A stretch of 64,000 nucleotides of DNA, taken from assembly GCF_033118175.1 (NCBI RefSeq), contig NC_083698.1, positions 66,681,001 to 66,745,000 of the forward strand, written 5' to 3'. A program made the position numbers and the translations under genes. The notes under the pieces are model-generated. The model was not told the DNA's origin. It did not search any database and saw only the letters and a program-made list of their open reading frames with translations. This DNA comes from Dama dama. Its lineage: Eukaryota > Chordata > Mammalia > Artiodactyla > Cervidae. Numbering within the stretch: position 1 is the first letter of the stretch; each line of letters opens with the position of its first letter. Below are positions 10,421 to 21,539 of this stretch, piece after piece.

Positions 10421-10844
10421 TTTGCTGCTCCCAGATCCAGTCTATGCCCTTTTCCTGCTCTGTTCTGTGCCATATTTCTTGGGCTCCTGGGCTTCTAGTT
10501 GGGTTTAGCCAGTAAGAGGCAGTGGTAAAGGCTGATGGGCAGGAGGTGGGGAGAAGCAAGGGGAATTTCTCCTTTCTTGCTCTGACGCAGTGGTGGCTCC
10601 TGGAGCAGTTGGGTCTTCTCCATGGGTCCAGCCCCCACCAACCCTGGCTTCTGAGTTGGTACCTCTACCTGCTCTGACATCTACGAGGGGTGGTAGTGGC
10701 TTCCCAGTGCAGCTAATCTCTGGGTTGCCTCCCCCTCCTATTTGGCTTGATAGCCTTTCCATCACCCAGGTAATCAATTCTCCATATAAAGTGCCCTCTC
10801 TTATAAGTGTCTGGAGTGATTTTCTTTCCTGACTGGGACCTGAC
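10421..10844. other. Single-copy-looking sequence
   Basis: No repeat or gene recognised. Several short overlapping frames are open on both strands, as expected in moderately GC-rich sequence; none shows domain-like content. Confidence 0.4.
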
Positions 10845-10940
10845 TGACAGAGGCAAGTACCATATTACCCACTTTCTCCATATGAGGAAACTAAGGCTCA
10901 GAGGCATTAAGAGACATATCAGTACCTAAGTCTGGTCATT
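10845..10940 (-). mobile_element. MIR SINE core fragment, reverse orientation
   Basis: The core 'tgaggaaactaaggctcag' with 'gaggcattaagagacatat' is the reverse complement of the MIR core region. Only this central part is recognisable. Confidence 0.65.
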
Positions 10941-11334
10941 CAGTCCATGCGACTTAACCATGAGAAAGTCCTGCCTCAATGTACAAACGAAAAGTCATCG
11001 AGTGATTAACATAACAGCTAGAACTTGGGCTCATGGGGCTAAGCAGACATCAATTACACCCATATCAGGTCAACTGAGAAGACCTTGGTAACAGTGCTCC
11101 TTATTTCTTCCTCTAGCAAATTGTATGATTTTTGAGACATTCCTTAACCATAATAAAACTGCCTTGATCATCTTACGGACTGATTATAATGTAAAATATA
11201 AGACAAATAGGAAATTGGACTTAGCAATTTGAATTCTTCCAAGAAACTATGTCCCCCCTGGCTAGATCTTAACCATGTCATAACATTTCTGTGGCACTTG
11301 TATAGAAGATGCTATATATCTCATCTCGGTTCAA
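10941..11334. other. Single-copy-looking sequence
   Basis: No feature recognised. Confidence 0.4.
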
Positions 11335-11440
11335 CCACAAGTTCAACACATTATTTCTGAGTGCCTGCCATGTGCCAGGCGCTGTTCTAGGCTCTTGCAG
11401 TTTAGCTGTGAACTAAACTGACAAAAACTGCTGCCCTGTT
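11335..11440 (-). mobile_element. L2 LINE 3' end, reverse orientation
   Basis: The run 'ttcaacacattatttctgag', 'tgcctgccatgtgccaggcg', 'ctgttctaggctcttgcag' and 'gtgaactaaactgacaaaaa' is the reverse complement of the L2 3' terminus. L2 is an ancient CR1-like LINE. Confidence 0.82.
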
Positions 11441-11654
11441 TGTCAATGGGATTTTTGGTTTTAAACACCCACCATGTTAACAATACTGTTCCTTAGAACC
11501 TCAATGCTGAGGTGCAGTCTTAGACACCAATCTCACTTAAAAATGTGTCTTATAGTTTTTCCCAAGAGTGTTCTCTCTAAAGAGTGTAAAAAACAGATAA
11601 TACTGGAATACCTGTGGGTAAAAGGGGAAGAAAGTGGAACATTTGTCTTTCCAG

Positions 11655-11885
11655 GGTGCAGTACTGTGCAGACGTTAAGAGCATGGACCCCAGTGTTGAA
11701 CTGTCTAGGTCCAAATATCTGAGATACGACTTATCAGCTGTGTCACCTTGGGCAAATTACTTAACTTCTCCAACTTAGGTTCCTCACCTGAAAAATGGAA
11801 ATAGTAATACTAGTAAACCTAATCCATGGGGCTATCAAGAAGATTAAATGATAATACATGTAAAGTTCTCAGAATGGTAAGAACC
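11655..11885 (+). mobile_element. MIR SINE, nearly full length
   Basis: The element runs from the tRNA-like head ('gttaagagcatggacccc', 'ctaggtccaaatatctgag') through the core ('gctgtgtcaccttgggcaaa', 'ttacttaacttctccaact') to the 3' part ('gaagattaaatgataataca', 'gtaaagttctcagaatgg'). It is one of the best preserved MIRs in the window. Confidence 0.88.
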
Positions 11886-12374
11886 GATAACATTTCACTT
11901 CGTGAAATTAACTGGGTTAGCAAAATTTCATGGAGGTCCCTCAGGTCAAGTCTTGAAGCTTTAAACAGACTAGTTCCATTAACATTGAACATTGCTTGTG
12001 TTTCTTAAAATCTGACCCTTCAGATTCCTTCTTCTCATTATAAGAAAATGTCCCTTTTCCTGTAATTTTCATATCCTCTGCACTGAGTACTTTTCCTTCT
12101 TCTGATGTATAAATGCTTTTTTATAAGGGCCTAGGCATTTGGGACACCACTAATAAGGCTTCATTGTAACTGAACTCAGTCCAAAGGACTTTTATTAAGT
12201 ATGTACATACCAAGGGCAACTGGATCACTGAGAGAGCTATAGGGACTGACACACACTGAGGGGATGGGGTAGGGTGGTCCAGTTTAGTCAGGCTTTACAG
12301 GCCGTCAAGCTGTCTTTAGCCATGTTAATAATCACACTTGCTGGTTATTTTGTTTACTTCATTTGTAACCCTCC
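11886..12374. other. Single-copy-looking sequence
   Basis: No feature recognised. Confidence 0.4.
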
Positions 12375-12500
12375 TTGTACCAGTTTTTCATTCATTCAGT
12401 CAAAACATACTGTGTGTTTAGGCCTCTCACTGGGTTCTTGGGGGTACAGTGGTGAGCAAACAGGCTTGATCCCAACCTTCCCCAGTGTCAGATAGGTCAG
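12375..12500 (-). mobile_element. L2 LINE 3' end fragment, reverse orientation
   Basis: The blocks 'cattcattcagtcaaaacat', 'ttcttgggggtacagtggtg' and 'agcaaacaggcttgatccca' follow the reverse complement of the L2 3' end with moderate decay. Confidence 0.7.
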
Positions 12501-13994
12501 ATACTATAACAAGTTATGTGAAAGCACATTCTCTTAGGTAAGAAGAGTAATTCACTGCCCCACCTCCCAATTGTTCTATGGGAAACAATTCCCATAAATT
12601 TAAAAAGTAATTCCAATTGTTTTATGGGAAGGCCTACTGGGCTTACAGAGAGATCGCTCTGCCCTGGGAAGCCTAGTGAGCCAATATGAGATGGAACTCT
12701 GCCAAGCATCTCACTGACAGTGTCTCAGGATCCTCAGAAGTTCTTTCTTCTTGGGAGCAGCAGGAAGGGCTTTTGCACCCCATCTGTGTTCCCAAGCTAT
12801 GAAGAGAATGAGGGTAACTTTTGAAGACCACTGCGTTCCTGCTGGTGGATGAGGGCAGGGAAGTCTCTCTGTAGCTGCTGAAGCCAGATTAGTGCTGTTG
12901 GGCTGGAGAGTGGCATCCGTCTGTGTGCCGGAATCCAATGTGATGCATTAATCTCCCGGGGGGACAAATGAAATTAATCCTCTCTCCAGATGGCAGCAAA
13001 GTGACAAGGGTGTGGAGATTAAAAGAGATTGTGAGGTTGTACAGCTGACAGAACCATCAGTCGGGTTTTGACACCCAGCACTTTGTTCTCACCCTCTCAC
13101 TTTTGCAAGTCTGATGGGTTTGGAGTTCTGGAGAAAAGCCCATTCCTACTCACTTTCCTTAGATTTAGCTCCAAATTTCAGAATTTCTATGTATAAGAAA
13201 TATAAATGGCTATTCATCTTCATTCATTTGCTAAATTCTATTTATATATGGATCTCCTTGAGTCCAACTCTTCTTTATTTTTACTGGTTTTCCTAAAATA
13301 GCGCAGCTGTTGGGTTCCCAGGGAAGAAGACTGTGAGATCAGCTTGTGGGAGGTTTACTGGGGGGCACTCCCAGCAACAGCACCTGTGTGGGGAAGGATG
13401 GGGTGGAGGTTGGGTCACAATGCAGTCACAATGCTGGGCGTCAGCTGATTCCATAGCGAGCTCTGAAGCATGTGGCAGTAGTTGCTCCATCTTTCTCAAT
13501 AATTTGCTTCTCTTGCTAACCTTATAATTCCTCCATCTCTTTCCTAATCCATAACTATGCTCATGTCTCCTGAGATTCCTTCTTAGAGCTCTTCTTTCAG
13601 GTCCTTCTCTCTAGGTTATGTCAGTCATGGCTTCAAGGATAGTCCTCATAGGAGGGGATTCCAAACCCATCTGGATGCCCTTCTGTCTCTCCTAAGCACC
13701 AGTCTGGCAGCCCCTGATTGCCTCCACTTCAAACATAGCATGCCTCAAATCAAGTGTGCCTGTCTCTCAAATCAATTCCCCTTCCTGACTTCTCATTTTC
13801 TTCCCACAGTACGGTTTTCCTAACCATTATGCTTGATATCTACACTCATTTTGAACCCCTTCATACGGCTCATTTACCATCCTATTGTCAACATACTAGC
13901 TATCCTGTTTATTCCAGTGCCACAGCTGCTATTCAAGTCATATCACAGCTGGACTACTGCATCAATAAAGATAATAAAAGAGTGATTTTAGAGA
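12501..13994. other. Single-copy-looking sequence, 1.5 kb
   Basis: No interspersed repeat is named. Two parts stand out. Around 12940-13050 there are three TAATC[CT] words and two E-box-type hexamers close together. Around 13310-13480 there is a GC-rich stretch ('gtttactggggggcactccc') that may be an unrecognised repeat. Neither has gene structure. Confidence 0.35.
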
Positions 13995-14235
13995 CATTTC
14001 TTCCATCTATGCAGTATTTATAAAGTGTCTGGCATTGATCTAAGCACTTTGTACATAACATTAAGATGTTTATTTCTCATAACAATCCTATGAAATAGCT
14101 ACTATTATTAGACCCATTCTACAGACAAGAAAACTGAAGAACAGAGAAGTTAGTAACATGAGTGAGGTCATACAGCTAGAAAGTGGTGGTGCCAGGATTA
14201 AGAACTCCCTCCAGTGCTATGCTCTTCACCATTAG
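13995..14235 (-). mobile_element. MIR SINE, nearly full length, reverse orientation
   Basis: The reverse complement of MIR is followed almost end to end: 'taaagtgtctggcattgatc', 'taagcactttgtacataac', 'ataacaatcctatgaaatag', 'acagacaagaaaactgaaga', 'gtcatacagctagaaagtgg' and the head region 'agtgctatgctcttcac'. Confidence 0.88.
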
Positions 14236-14590
14236 GCGAAATCACCTCAAGCTCTTGCTTGGCCACTGAGAGTATCAGCTTCATCATCTTCATAATCATC
14301 ATTCTAGCCTACACTGCTTAGCAGTCACTCACCATGGAGCAATGACTCCTAGCCCTTATAAGTTTAATTTAATGTATGTCTTATTTCCCTGAGTTGGCTA
14401 AAATCTGAGAGCAGAGATCATATCTGATTCTTTGAACATCACTGTAAACAACAGGAATCTGGTAAAATTCCCCAGTTGAATTGTTTGAAATACTATGTTA
14501 GCAGCAGCATCCTGGGCCTCTCAAGTTAATTCTCCTTGTTGCACACAGAATGACCTATTTAAAGTGGGAAGTAGATTTACTTAATTCTCT
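14236..14590. other. Single-copy-looking sequence
   Basis: No feature recognised. Confidence 0.4.
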
Positions 14591-15110
14591 GTTCAACACC
14601 GCAGTGAAGTCCTGTGACATCCAAATTTCCTACTATGCAAGGTTCTGTATCATTGGCTCGTCTCCAAACCTTTGCTGCCCCCTCACTTGAGCCACATGGC
14701 CTTCTGGCTGGACTGCGAACAGGCCCTGTGCAGCCCACCTCGGTCTGCACACCTCCCTCTGCGCCTGGCCTGGAATGCTCCTCCCGTAGATCTTCCTCCC
14801 ACTTCCTCCTTAATTCATTCAGTTCAGATGTTTAGTCTTCTGTCTGAAATAGCATCCTCCTCCCATCACTCTCAACCTCCTCCTCCTGCTCTGTTGTAAT
14901 TCATAGCACTTCTGATAGTATCGATCCCTACTTGACATTATATTATATATTATAAATAAAACATATGTATATATGTTTTATACATATATTTTATTTCTCC
15001 TTTTACATTGTCAGTGCTCCAAGAAGGTAAAGACTTTGTCCTGTTTAATGTGTTGTGCCAAGAGCCTAGAACAGTGTCGGGCACATAGCAAGCCTCAACA
15101 CTTATTTTGT
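14591..15110 (+). mobile_element. L2 LINE 3' region, about 520 bp
   Basis: The sequence follows the L2 3' region: 'tctccaaacctttgctg', 'cgcctggcctggaatgctcc', 'ttcattcagttcagatgttt', 'gtaattcatagcac', then the terminal 'gaaggtaaagactttgtcc' and 'agaacagtgtcgggcacata'. The open frames within it are artefacts of pyrimidine-rich L2 sequence. An AT-rich expansion containing an inverted repeat sits at 14938-14995. Confidence 0.85.
14956..14981. repeat. Perfect 11-bp inverted repeat in AT-rich tract
   Basis: The arms ataaaacatat (14956-14966) and atatgttttat (14971-14981) are exact reverse complements separated by four bases. They lie inside an otherwise ordinary L2 copy where the consensus has no such palindrome, so the tract is probably a local AT expansion. 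Confidence 0.85.
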
Positions 15111-16919
15111 TACATGCAACAGGAATACTGGCTATGGCAAAATGACTGTCTATTCTCACAAACGTGCCCATTTTGGCTCTTCTTTTTTCAGCCAGCAGGG
15201 GGCTCTTCTCCTCTCTTCAGAATTCAGCATCCTCTGCAAGTACCTTGTGAGTTTACCTGAAATTCTACAGCCTCATGAAACCAGAAATACCCACCTCTTC
15301 CTTTCTCTTCCCCTCTCCAAGTAGGATTTTTCCAACCCAGGCAAATATTGAACTTGGTGTTAGCAAACAGGTTTTTGTTTTTTATAGGTGGTTTTTCAAG
15401 GATTTTTTGGTTTTGTTGTTTGAAGGGTGTTAGGTTTGCTGCGAGAAATTCCACTTTTTAAATTCACTCACAAAGACACATTGTTGTTATAAACAAAATG
15501 TGTGCAACCTAGGGGACAACAGTGCAGCAGCAATGTAAGTTTATGTAAGTGCTTAAGTCCCAGAAATTAAAATGCTGACTGAACAAAGCCAGTCAATTAT
15601 GACGTGCATTTATATCCTTTTGAAAGGGCGATGCCTCTCTCTGTCTTCTCTAACCACCTTCTCTCCAATAACCTGACAATACATCTTGTTGAGAACAGAT
15701 GTCAGAAATATATTGGTAAATATAACATCTTCTTTGGGAAAATAAATCTTCCCCTACTTAAAATAGGGTGGTTTTTAAGTTTGTGTCAATTTAAAAATTG
15801 AAAAATCCCCACTGGACAACACTGCTAATGCACTTGAATGGGCTTATTGTCTCTTGCCCATTTCCTTTAGAGTCGATTCTGGCAGGAGAGCGCCCGCTTC
15901 ATTGCCAAGACAAGAAGAACTATATATTATGGTGTATGCTCTGCCAACACGAAGTAAAGCTAGTTTGGCAACACTTAACTGTTGTTGGGAAAGCCCAGGA
16001 ATCATAAAGATATTAATATGGCTAACAGACTCTTACTCACATCTGTTTCTGTAAAAACTGTCCTTAATTTTGTACACAAGGAAATTCACCTCTTTTGCGA
16101 AGCAGTAGTTTCTTGGAAAAACCACAGTAACCTTCTATAAATGAACCAGAATAAATGGATTCTTGTAGAGGAAGGAGTAAAGAAGAACTCATGGCAATGG
16201 ACAGCTTACCTCAATGGAGAGAGCTGCTGATTAGGTTATTTTTAACAAAGAAAATCCCCTCACTGTATCAGCTTCCAAATGGCAAACCGATTTAGGTGTA
16301 TGTGTGTGTGTATCAATTTTTTCTTCCTGGAAAAAAATGATTGAAACTGTTGACTCTAGGCAGGGGAAAATGAACACCAAGACTTTTGTGGATTGAGGTA
16401 GCAGGTAAAGATGTGTGTGTGTGTTGAGTCTGATGACCTAACTCAGCAGCTACTGTTTAAAGGGATTTCTTGGAATGAAGTGCTTCATGTGTATGTTAAA
16501 ATGATATGTTTTGTCAATTGATTGTATTTGCCCAGTGTGGGCAGAGATCCTTACCAGGCAGGTAGTATGTGTGAGCAACAATTACACCAACGAAATAGAT
16601 ACAGTCCTGCCCGTTCACAGTTTCTGAAACTGTACATATAGAAAAGGCACGCCTGGAAGAGGGTCAAGACATTATGAAGCAGGGTATTAATGGCTGTGAC
16701 CCAGACTCATCTTCTTCCAGAAAGTGTCATTTTCATCCCATTTTTAAAAAACTGAAATTGGGCTGAAGTCTGAGTATATCTGGTCTCTGGAAAGAACACA
16801 CAATATATCCAAAAAGTATTTAGCATTGTGGCAGCTCTCCTGAGCACAAAAGCATCACCTCTTAAGTCAGATCTGGAGGTGGTTGGGGTGAAAGGTCAGT
16901 GTATTTTAATCCGTATTTA
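15111..16919. other. Single-copy-looking sequence, 1.8 kb
   Basis: No repeat family or exon is recognised. Short TG runs occur near 16298-16312 and 16410-16424. Confidence 0.4.
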
Positions 16920-16990
16920 AAAGTTTATTCATTCCAAGGTATTTAATGAGCACCTACTGTGTATGAGGCACAGTGCTTGGGACCTCAAGT
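16920..16990 (-). mobile_element. L2 LINE 3' terminus fragment, reverse orientation
   Basis: The short block 'ttcattccaaggtatttaat' followed by 'gagcacctactgtgtatgag' and 'gcacagtgcttgggacctc' is the reverse complement of the L2 3' end. Confidence 0.72.
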
Positions 16991-19264
16991 TATTTATGAT
17001 CAGAAAGAAGATATGACTTGTGTATAAATTGTTAAAATGGACATAGAGATGAGTGTCTCAAGGGAGGTACATACAAAATATTGAGGGAGTTCAGAGGAAG
17101 GTGACTACTCATAGATGAGAAGCCTGATGAAGGTGTCAATGGCAGGTAGATTATAGAACAAATAGGACTTGAATACTTTGGAGACTGGCACAGCCCAAGG
17201 GCTAAGTCTGGACCAGTAACAGGTTCTGAAGCTTTGGTTCTCTGTCTTTCTATATCAGATGCCCATCCAGAACTCCACACTGATAAATCAAACCTGGGAC
17301 ATGATTGACACTTCACTCAGCGTCTTCTCCCAGTCATAATCTTCTCCTTGCTAACCTTTAGTAGTATTTCTTCAGATTATTTTAGTTCGCTCTAAGAAGA
17401 CATTTCTTCTAGTAGGAATGAATAAATAAATAAATGGTGTTTATCTTCCTAATCCTTTCACTTTCTCTTTATATACAAAGACAGTTGTCCCTCAAGCTCA
17501 TAAGATGATGGGCTTTTTGGTAGATATAGCACAGCCTTGCTCTGAACAGAATGATTGTCGAGGTGCTCTCTTTTGTACCACTTGTTTACATGATGGTTCT
17601 GTGCTCTCATGTAGAAAACTAGGGACTGAAACCTGCCCCCACCTTCTGTTGCCTAAATAGTAAAACTGATGGACACCTCTTGAAAGAAAAGTAGAAAATG
17701 GAAGGGAATGAATGATACTTGGATTTGGGGGAATGAAACTTCCTGCTGAACCACTAAGCACCGAGCACAGGTGTCAGCTTCCCTGAGAGACCTCTCACAG
17801 ACACTTCAGGTTTTGAGTGGATTCAACATTGCCATGGGAACCTCATTTTATATAAAATGGCAAGTTGGCAAAATACTGAAGCACACTGAGATCACCAACC
17901 AGGAATAGGGCTTGCTTCAACACAACTAAAAATGGAATTGCATGTCCTGGATATAGAAATGACATGATAAACATAGGGCTTCTAAGTTGCAGAAGCACTC
18001 AAATAGTAATACTTCAAAGCCAAGAAGGGCTAGACACATACTAGATACTTTACAAATGCCATTAGTGTCATCTTCAAATGGAAAGCATGACTTTAGAATG
18101 AGCTTGAGGCTACTGTCTACCTACTGACAGATGCCCTTCAATGACTGGTATTTTCAAATAAATCCAGCTGTGACCACACTTCAGAAGAACGCTAACTCAG
18201 CTGTTCCCAAAGCCATATGGTTTTGTACCCATTTCATGTATTTGGAATCCCTGCAGAATCTTTCTAAGCTATTTGATGGAAAACAGAGACAGCCAACTCT
18301 TCTGACTGCCAGTAGATTTCAGACACCACCAAACAACCTGACTACTGCATAATTCTATGATTATTTCTACATTTATGAGAATACCCACTCACTTTCATTA
18401 TCCATCAGCTGTGATGCCATGAGTCACTATCACACCTGAATTCTTCTAAAATGTGCTTCCTAGGTGTAGAGTTACAGACCAACTTGGGTTCACCCCTTGG
18501 TAAGCCTGTAACTGCTACTTCTTTGTGGCTTTGCTGAAATTCTTTCTCTGCCTCCTCTCCACCAGCAGGCTGCTTCCTGTCATCCATGGCAGTTTTCCAT
18601 CAAGATTATTTCTAACCATCAATTCTTCCACCCTCTGCCTGAGCTAAAACTGACGCCTCTTTGTGGATGTGTAGAAAAAAATGTGGTTACACCCTGTATT
18701 TCTTTAGAGTCAGCTAATTATGAATTTAGAAACTTGGAAACAGTTATAAAACATTCTTTAAAATAAATTGCCATACAGACTGAACTTTGTTATCTATGAG
18801 AGCATTATGTGCTAATTCTGATTAAGGGCATAAAATCCTTATTTTTGTTTTAAAAATGGATCTACTTTTATGCAGCACCCAAATTTATTGTTAAAGCTTT
18901 TTAGGATCCCAGATGAAAGATGCTACTGCAGTGGGAAGTTCTATTATTATTTATTTCTTTAGTCATCAACATTAGTTGGTTTCTTCTTTCTTGAAACCTA
19001 TTTATCATTTCTATAAATATAGTATTTGGGGGAGCTTCCTGCATTAGATCATCTCCCGTCCTTTTAGTGCCCTTGATGTTCATTGCACTTTCCTGGTGAG
19101 GCTTGCTGAGACATTAATGCAGCGGCCTCTCCTGTTTTTAATACCTTTGGAAAGTCTTTATGTTACTTACTGCTACAGAGACGAGCATTGACAAGTATTT
19201 TTCTTGCTTTTCTCCTATGCAGAACACTATATTCTTTCTTACCAGGGTGATCAAACTTTTTTCC
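16991..19264. other. Single-copy-looking sequence, 2.3 kb
   Basis: No interspersed repeat is recognised. It contains a short AAAT run (about 17405-17423) and, at 17745-17817, a segment that recurs 2 kb downstream inside an MLT1 LTR. A weak MIR-like block may lie near 18020-18080. Confidence 0.4.
17745..17817 (+). repeat. 73-bp segment duplicated at 19753-19826 (copy A)
   Basis: This segment, starting gctgaaccactaagca and ending tcaggttttgag, matches 19753-19826 at about 84% by hand alignment (11 mismatches, mostly C/T, plus one gap). It sits in sequence with no recognised repeat. Copy B interrupts an LTR, so this copy is the more likely donor, unless both are copies of an unrecognised short repeat. 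Confidence 0.8.
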
Positions 19265-19350
19265 TGATGTCAATATTCATTCATAAACATTTACTGTTTC
19301 CTCCTCTGGTGCTAGGTACTGCTAGGTTGTAGGGCTGTCAAGCAAATTCT
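19265..19350 (-). mobile_element. Weak L2 LINE 3' end, reverse orientation
   Basis: 'attcattcataaacatttac', 'ctggtgctaggtactgctag' and 'tcaagcaaattctgggccc' loosely follow the reverse complement of the L2 end. The match is poor. Confidence 0.45.
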
Positions 19351-19752
19351 GGGCCCTTCACCTTCTTCAAAAGCCACGTCAGATTGTGTGTCCTCTGAGA
19401 GGTTACATCTGGCGTGGTCTCTTCTACCCATTTACCTTGTAATATGGCAGACAGACTCTAAGATAGCACCCACGATCCTGTCTTCTGGTATTTATACCCT
19501 TCTGAAATTTCTTCTCCTTGAGTGTAGGAAGAACCTATGGCTTGACCAAATAAAATACAGCAAAGGTGATGGGGAGTCATTTGCCTGACATTCTGTAAGA
19601 CTGTGATATCTGTCCTCCTGGGAGGTCTTTCCCTTTCTGGCGTTGAGGAAGCAAGCAGCTATGTTGGGGAGTCATGTGTGGTGGAGCTGAGGGTGGCCTC
19701 TGCATGACAGTCAAAAAGGATTTGAAGCCCTCAGTCCAATACCCAACAAGGT

Positions 19753-19826
19753 GTTGAACCACTAAGCATCCCAGCATGGGTGTCAGCTTCCTTGAGAGAC
19801 TTCCTACAGACATCTCAGGTTTTGAG
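19753..19826 (+). repeat. 74-bp segment duplicated from 17745-17817 (copy B)
   Basis: Relative to remembered MLT1 LTR sequence, about 68 bases (19759-19826) are extra, placed between blocks equivalent to 'caaggtgttgaa' and 'tgctgccagcaacc'. The extra bases match copy A. The four bases tgaa immediately before the extra segment are the same in both places, a possible microhomology at the junction. There is no poly(A) tail and no clear target-site duplication, so this does not look like an ordinary retroposon. Confidence 0.7.
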
Positions 19827-19921
19827 ATGCTGCCAGCAACCACATCAGCTTAGACACAGATCCTTCCCCAGTCGAGCCTTTGAATGAGGATCCATCCCTG
19901 ACCAATACCTCCACTGAAGCC

Positions 19922-20018
19922 ATTTCCTTCCCCAGGCAATCTTCCTGACCCAGGGATCGAACATGTGTTTCCTGCATTGGCAGGCAGATTCTTTACTGCT
20001 GAGCCACCAGGGAAATCG
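19922..20018 (-). mobile_element. Bov-tA SINE tRNA-derived head, reverse orientation, inside MLT1
   Basis: Read in reverse complement this is only the tRNA-like head: the start region resembling 'tccctggtggctcag', 'aagaatctgcctgccaatgc' and the B-box-like 'gttcgatccctgggtcagg'. It is flanked by tgaagcc at 19915-19921 and 20019-20025, a plausible 7-bp target-site duplication. The BovB-derived tail of the SINE is missing. Confidence 0.8.
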
Positions 20019-20140
20019 TGAAGCCTTACAGAAGACCCAATTAAGCCATGCCCTGACTCCTGACCTACAGAATCTGTGAGATAATAAATGTGTGTTTTAA
20101 CCTGCTTAGTTTGTGGTAATATCATTGCAGGACAATAGAA

Positions 20141-21539
20141 AAGTAATATATGTAGCTAATTTCCCCTGCCTCTTTGGACTCTATGTATATGGCACATAGC
20201 TTACTATATTTAGATTGCACTGTGGTCTTTTTTTTTTTTTTGCATGTCTGGCTTCCCCATATACAATAAGGACCACAGTAATAATCACTGAAGCAGAGTA
20301 GAATTGTACACTGTAGCTTTCAAATGGGTAGAAAAGAAAAAGCAACTTTCTATTATTTTCTCTAACCGCTCTCATTTCAGTCTCAAGGCCCCATCCTGTT
20401 GATGGCTGTGTATACAGGGGAGGAGGAGTTCCTTAAACCTGCTAATGAAACATAACTCTTTATGTTGGCTTGGTCTTTAGTCAGTAAAATTCAAGAATTG
20501 ATTCCTTTATCAGAGCTGTTTCTCTCCTTTCAAAGCTTTCCTTCCTTCCCTCTCCAAAACTGTGAAGTATAGGGAAGGCTTACGTGTTCTCTGGTCCCTT
20601 TAGGGAAAATGGCTATTTCATGTGATGGTCCTATACTGTTGCCTGCACCTGCAGTGGCCTCCTCAGAATTGCACATTGTTCCACCTTGTCACCAGACACC
20701 CTGCTGGCATCCTCAGGATGCTGAAGTCTGCAGCTAACAAGAATCATGGCCAATCTCAGTTTGATCACAAGCTGGTAGACTTTTTTGTTGACTGAGCTTT
20801 ACATCAACCCTAGCTGGCCTTGCAGATACTCTGGTTCTCTTCCTTGTTCTCCATCCACTACCGGCCTGGAGTGTTTATTCTGTGGTCTCCACTGTGGGTC
20901 ACCTTGACATAGGGCATGCCAGCACCATGGCAGTCCGGTTGCCTCTCAGTGGTCAGCTAACTTCTGTGTCAGTCATTGGAGAGCCCACTATATCACGTGA
21001 ATTCCTTTTACGCTGCAAGGGAGCAAGGAGAGGCTTACGATGCTCTCTGCCTCATCTTGCAAAGGGGTACCCTGTGAAGTGACTTTCTCCCACTGTCCTA
21101 TAGAAGGAGTGGTCCAAGCCCCACCTACTTTCAGTTTCCCTCTTACTCTGTACAATAATATTATGGCCTGTGTGAGGTCCAAGGAAGAGGCAGGGCTGAG
21201 TTTCTAAGAGATTCAAGTAGTTGTCTCTTTACCTGCTTCTTTCCAAATCTCTCTCTATGATCATCACGTCTGGAAGAACTTCAGGCTCCTCATTCTGCCT
21301 GGTGGCAATGCTCCCTCATACAGTTTCCCTCTGCTTTCCTTCTTTACTAAGTGAGACTGGGCTTCTTCTTCCCTGGGACACTAGCAACAGGGACACTAGG
21401 GACAGGCCAAGCCTCATGCCTTAGCCTTGATGGTTCGCAGACTGCAGGAAAAGAAATGGCTGACCCATTAAGAAAGATGCATCAGGAGTTTAAGCTAAAA
21501 AAGCATCGCCAAGTGGAAAAGATGAATTTATTTTACTCC
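20141..21539. other. Single-copy-looking sequence, 1.4 kb
   Basis: No repeat or gene recognised apart from a T run at about 20228-20241. Several frames of 60-70 codons are open but have no supporting structure. Confidence 0.4.

Larger units (their letters stand above)
19435..20140 (+). mobile_element. MLT1-type LTR (ERVL-MaLR), broken by two insertions
   Basis: The LTR is recognised by 'gatagcacccacgatcctgt', 'aataaaatacagcaaaggtg', 'gaagcaagcagctatgttg', 'agatccttccccagtcgagc', 'gagataataaatgtgtgttt' and 'agtttgtggtaat'. No internal retroviral sequence adjoins it, so it is a solo LTR of an ancient MaLR, best compared with MLT1B-like members. It is interrupted at about 19759-19826 by a copy of sequence found at 17.7 kb and at 19922-20018 by a SINE head. 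The AATAAA within it is the old LTR polyadenylation signal. Confidence 0.85.
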
